Shown: positions 5,870 to 7,826 of the stretch, piece after piece
How the letters are laid out: every line of letters starts with the position of its first letter
How positions within the stretch are numbered: the first letter of the stretch is position 1
NCBI GenBank assembly: GCA_964465155.1
Contig: CAYXIH010000085.1
Location: forward strand, 1-7,826
Length of the DNA: 7,826 bases
From: Spiro-02 sp964465155
Lineage (GTDB): Bacteria; Spirochaetota; Spirochaetia; Sphaerochaetales; Sphaerochaetaceae
Direction: 5' to 3'
Program-made: the position numbers and the translations under genes
The notes under the pieces: generated by a model
What the model was told of the DNA's origin: nothing
Database searches by the model: none
What the model saw: only the letters and a program-made list of their open reading frames with translations

Positions 5870-6736
5870 TCAGTTGCTCCCCTTCATGGAATCGAGATAG
5901 GTAGCAAGCAGGTCGGAGATACCCATCATCTGTCCATTGTTCAATATGCCGGTACCGGCCAATGCCTTCGATACATTCCCCATGAACAACAGCTGGTTGG
6001 CCACCGAGAGGATGGCATTGCCGATCTGTTCCTTGGTGACACCTGCATCCAGCAGCTTCACCGCTGCATTTCCCACAAGGGTCACCAAGTTGGTGATCAG
6101 CTGTATCTGCACAGCATCGCCATTGGTAATATTCGCAGAAGCAATGGCCTGCTTCAGCAAGTCAGAAAATGCATGCAGCGCATTCTTCAGATCCGCATAG
6201 GAAGTTGAGGACTCTGCATTCAGATATGCAACCGCGGCATCCAATCCCGCCACGGCTACGAGCATGCTTCCCTTGCATGCAGCTGATACCTCTTCGGTAG
6301 CTGGTGTCTGCATGACTGCATACAAGGCCTTGCGCTGATGAGGCGATGCAAGGGCTTTGCTCAGCTGGGTTGAGAAATTGAGTTGCTGCTCAAGCGTCTG
6401 GGGAAGCAACATCGTCCCCTTGAGCAAAGCACCATATCCCAGGTTGTCAATCTGCTGCTGCAAATCATTCATATTAATCTTGTCGGTTATCGCAGTTGGA
6501 AGATCGAGGTTGCCAATGACCGTACTCAGGTTGGTGGTCTTGTTTGCAGTATCCACCGCATCCTTGACACCTGTCACGTTGGCTGTACTGGGTTGGATGA
6601 TGCCGGCATCGATGAGAATATTCCCCTGGGTGTTGCCTGTGATGGATGCAAGGTTTGCCAGCATCGAGGCATCACAGGAACTCAATATCATGACAGCGGT
6701 CAGGAGCACCGCTGAATATAGGAAACGTCTTGTCAT
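5870..6736 (-). CDS. Predicted lipoprotein of unknown function
   Basis: A 288-residue protein with an N-terminal lipoprotein signal: MTRR, a hydrophobic core, then the lipobox LSSC with the acylated cysteine at C21 and aspartate at +2. The mature part is rich in Ala, Leu, Asn and Gln and looks mostly helical, with no domain that I recognise; it has one further cysteine at about C154. In E. coli an Asp at +2 would favour the inner membrane, but spirochaete sorting rules differ. Start ATG 6736 is chosen because AGGAGG (6750-6745) lies 8 nt upstream; an upstream in-frame ATG at 6757 would add seven charged residues and place this binding site inside the gene. It is followed after one base by the copy A barrel gene, so the two are probably one operon and may form a barrel/lipoprotein pair. 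Function unknown. Confidence 0.78.
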   Translation of the reverse strand: MTRRFLYSAVLLTAVMILSSCDASMLANLASITGNTQGNILIDAGIIQPSTANVTGVKDAVDTANKTTNLSTVIGNLDLPTAITDKINMNDLQQQIDNLGYGALLKGTMLLPQTLEQQLNFSTQLSKALASPHQRKALYAVMQTPATEEVSAACKGSMLVAVAGLDAAVAYLNAESSTSYADLKNALHAFSDLLKQAIASANITNGDAVQIQLITNLVTLVGNAAVKLLDAGVTKEQIGNAILSVANQLLFMGNVSKALAGTGILNNGQMMGISDLLATYLDSMKGSN

Positions 6737-6744
6737 GGAAGCAT

Positions 6745-6750
6745 CCTCCT
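6745..6750 (-). promoter_or_regulatory. Ribosome binding site of the lipoprotein gene
   Basis: A perfect AGGAGG on the minus strand, 8 nt before ATG 6736, decides the start codon in favour of the one directly preceding the signal peptide. Confidence 0.8.
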
Positions 6751-6760
6751 CGGTCATAGT

Positions 6761-6804
6761 CTCTCAGCCCAATAATACAACTAGGGCTACAATAACGGCG
6801 AGAG
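6761..6804. repeat. Two-part inverted repeat in the leader/promoter region of the lipoprotein gene
   Basis: CTCTCAGCCC (6761-6770) is matched by GGGCT (6784-6788) and, after an 11-nt gap, GAGAG (6800-6804). The minus-strand transcript could fold AGCCC with GGGCT, and CTCTC with GAGAG around an asymmetric bulge. It sits between the upstream terminator and the ribosome binding site, where a promoter should be. I see no clear -35/-10 pair here; a TATTAT (minus strand) within the loop is the best -10 candidate but has no good partner. Confidence 0.3.
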
Positions 6805-6823
6805 GAAACCACTGATACAAGAA

Positions 6824-6853
6824 CAGGCCGGCTTGCATGAGCAAACCGGCCTG
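6824..6853 (-). terminator. Rho-independent terminator of outer-membrane protein gene copy B
   Basis: Arms CAGGCCGG (6824-6831) and CCGGCCTG (6846-6853) pair perfectly. After one mismatch, TTGC/GCAA adds 4 bp around an ATGA tetraloop. On the minus strand the stem is followed by TTCTTGTAT. It lies 20 bp past the copy B stop codon and separates that gene from the lipoprotein/copy A pair. Confidence 0.75.
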
Positions 6854-6873
6854 GAATTGCAACTATTGCTGGA

Positions 6874-7826
6874 CTAACGGTCAAAACCAATGTTGAACCG
6901 AATGGTAAACGAGTCTATGGGCTTGTCACCCAAAGCGACTCCGAATTCCTGCCAGGTATACGCAGCATCGACACGGATGATGAAGATATCGACACCTGCT
7001 CCCAATGACATGTAGCCTTGCCTCAGTCCTGCACGGATATCAAGGAACGACAGCAACCGGACCTCGGCACCCATGTTCAGGTGGGTGAGGAATCCTTCCC
7101 ATGACAAGTCGTTGGCGAAGAATCCCACCATGTCGGCAAAGTCGATTGCGATCACAGGCTTGATGAAGTTGTTGACCTTACCAAAATCAGGATCCCAGCC
7201 AAAACCCAAGTCCAATGACCAAGGGGTATTCATCTGGAACGCAGTGACAGTTCCCGTACCAACCGAATTGTCGGAGGTAAAGGGTTTCCCAAATAGTTCC
7301 TTGCCCCAGTTGCTGATGCCTGGATACGCATTCATGTAGAACTTACCATTGAGATTGCGTGCCACCAACGCGGTAGAGAACCCATACGGCATATTCAGCG
7401 TTACACCAACATCAATGGGAATTGCCCAACCGGCCATCAGGGGAGTCTTGTTCAGGAAGTCATTCAACATAGTGTTGGATGCCGCGGAACCATTGGCTGG
7501 CATCAAGGCAAGGATAGAGTCTGCTGTCACGGCACTGGTATATACCCGATAGTTGAAGCGGGCCATCAGGCCAACATCAAGGGACAACGAATCTGGAGCA
7601 AAATGGAATCTCCATCCAAATCCCAAGGCTGCTGCGACATTTCCCTCTCCAATAACCAAGGTGGAGGTAGTCTTTCCATCAGGATTGTAGGAATGCAGCT
7701 GTTCCTGGGCCTGTACGCCAAACCCAAACCCACCTGCGGTAAACCCAACCGAGACGTCAGTAGTCACGACCTCGTTGTACCCCTTTGTGGAGATGATGCC
7801 CAGATACTTCTGCAAAGCAGTAAGGG
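6874..7826 (-). CDS. Outer-membrane beta-barrel protein (copy B), FadL/PorV-like, 5' end outside the window
   Basis: The frame is open from the right edge to TAG 6876-6874, giving the last 317 residues of a protein that aligns almost end to end with residues from about 110 onward of copy A (4588-5868), with roughly half the positions identical by eye. The TTG at 7815 is internal: in copy A the matching KYLGIIST block lies more than 100 residues from the start, so the signal peptide and GMGGAG/NPAS region are beyond the edge. The barrel-like alternation and the C-terminal SFTIRFNIGFDR match copy A. The gene has its own terminator (6824-6853), so it is probably a separate transcript from the lipoprotein/copy A pair. 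It may likewise be preceded by a lipoprotein gene, which this window cannot show. Confidence 0.78.
   Translation of the reverse strand, partial: LTALQKYLGIISTKGYNEVVTTDVSVGFTAGGFGFGVQAQEQLHSYNPDGKTTSTLVIGEGNVAAALGFGWRFHFAPDSLSLDVGLMARFNYRVYTSAVTADSILALMPANGSAASNTMLNDFLNKTPLMAGWAIPIDVGVTLNMPYGFSTALVARNLNGKFYMNAYPGISNWGKELFGKPFTSDNSVGTGTVTAFQMNTPWSLDLGFGWDPDFGKVNNFIKPVIAIDFADMVGFFANDLSWEGFLTHLNMGAEVRLLSFLDIRAGLRQGYMSLGAGVDIFIIRVDAAYTWQEFGVALGDKPIDSFTIRFNIGFDR

Overview
The window (about 52% G+C by eye) looks like a spirochaete chromosome, most likely Sphaerochaeta or a close relative. This rests on family resemblance only: a pair of GMGGAG/NPAS-type outer-membrane barrel proteins with a lipoprotein partner, and a stand-alone E2-like acyltransferase paired with an acyl-CoA ligase. 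No database search was possible, so the taxonomic call is tentative.

Layout. Positions 1-49 (minus strand) look like the 5' end of a group II intron, probably the terminator-targeting IIC kind. It sits 4 nt after the terminator hairpin (54-88) of an NhaC-family Na+/H+ antiporter gene (111-1745, minus). A 222-bp divergent intergenic region (1746-1967) holds a sigma70-like promoter for each direction, a perfect 16-bp palindrome midway between them, and a second palindrome over the presumed nhaC transcription start. To the right lies a plus-strand two-gene unit. The first gene (1968-2871) encodes an E2/CAT-type CoA-dependent acyltransferase without a lipoyl domain and is broken by a 10-bp tandem duplication. 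The second (2864-4576) is an intact AMP-forming acyl-CoA ligase that starts on a TTG overlapping the end of the first.

Converging on this unit with an 11-bp gap is a minus-strand cluster: a partial outer-membrane protein gene (6874 to beyond 7826), its terminator (6824-6853), a lipoprotein gene (5870-6736), and a complete outer-membrane protein gene (4588-5868) paralogous to the partial one and probably translationally coupled to the lipoprotein.

How the parts may work together. The ligase would activate a carboxylic acid to its acyl-CoA and the acyltransferase would pass that acyl group to an unknown acceptor. The lipoprotein and barrel are probably co-expressed at the outer membrane. The antiporter exchanges Na+ for H+ at the inner membrane. 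I see no phage, CRISPR, tRNA or rRNA gene. The most unusual points are the clean 10-bp duplication that breaks the acyltransferase and the intron start directly behind a terminator.
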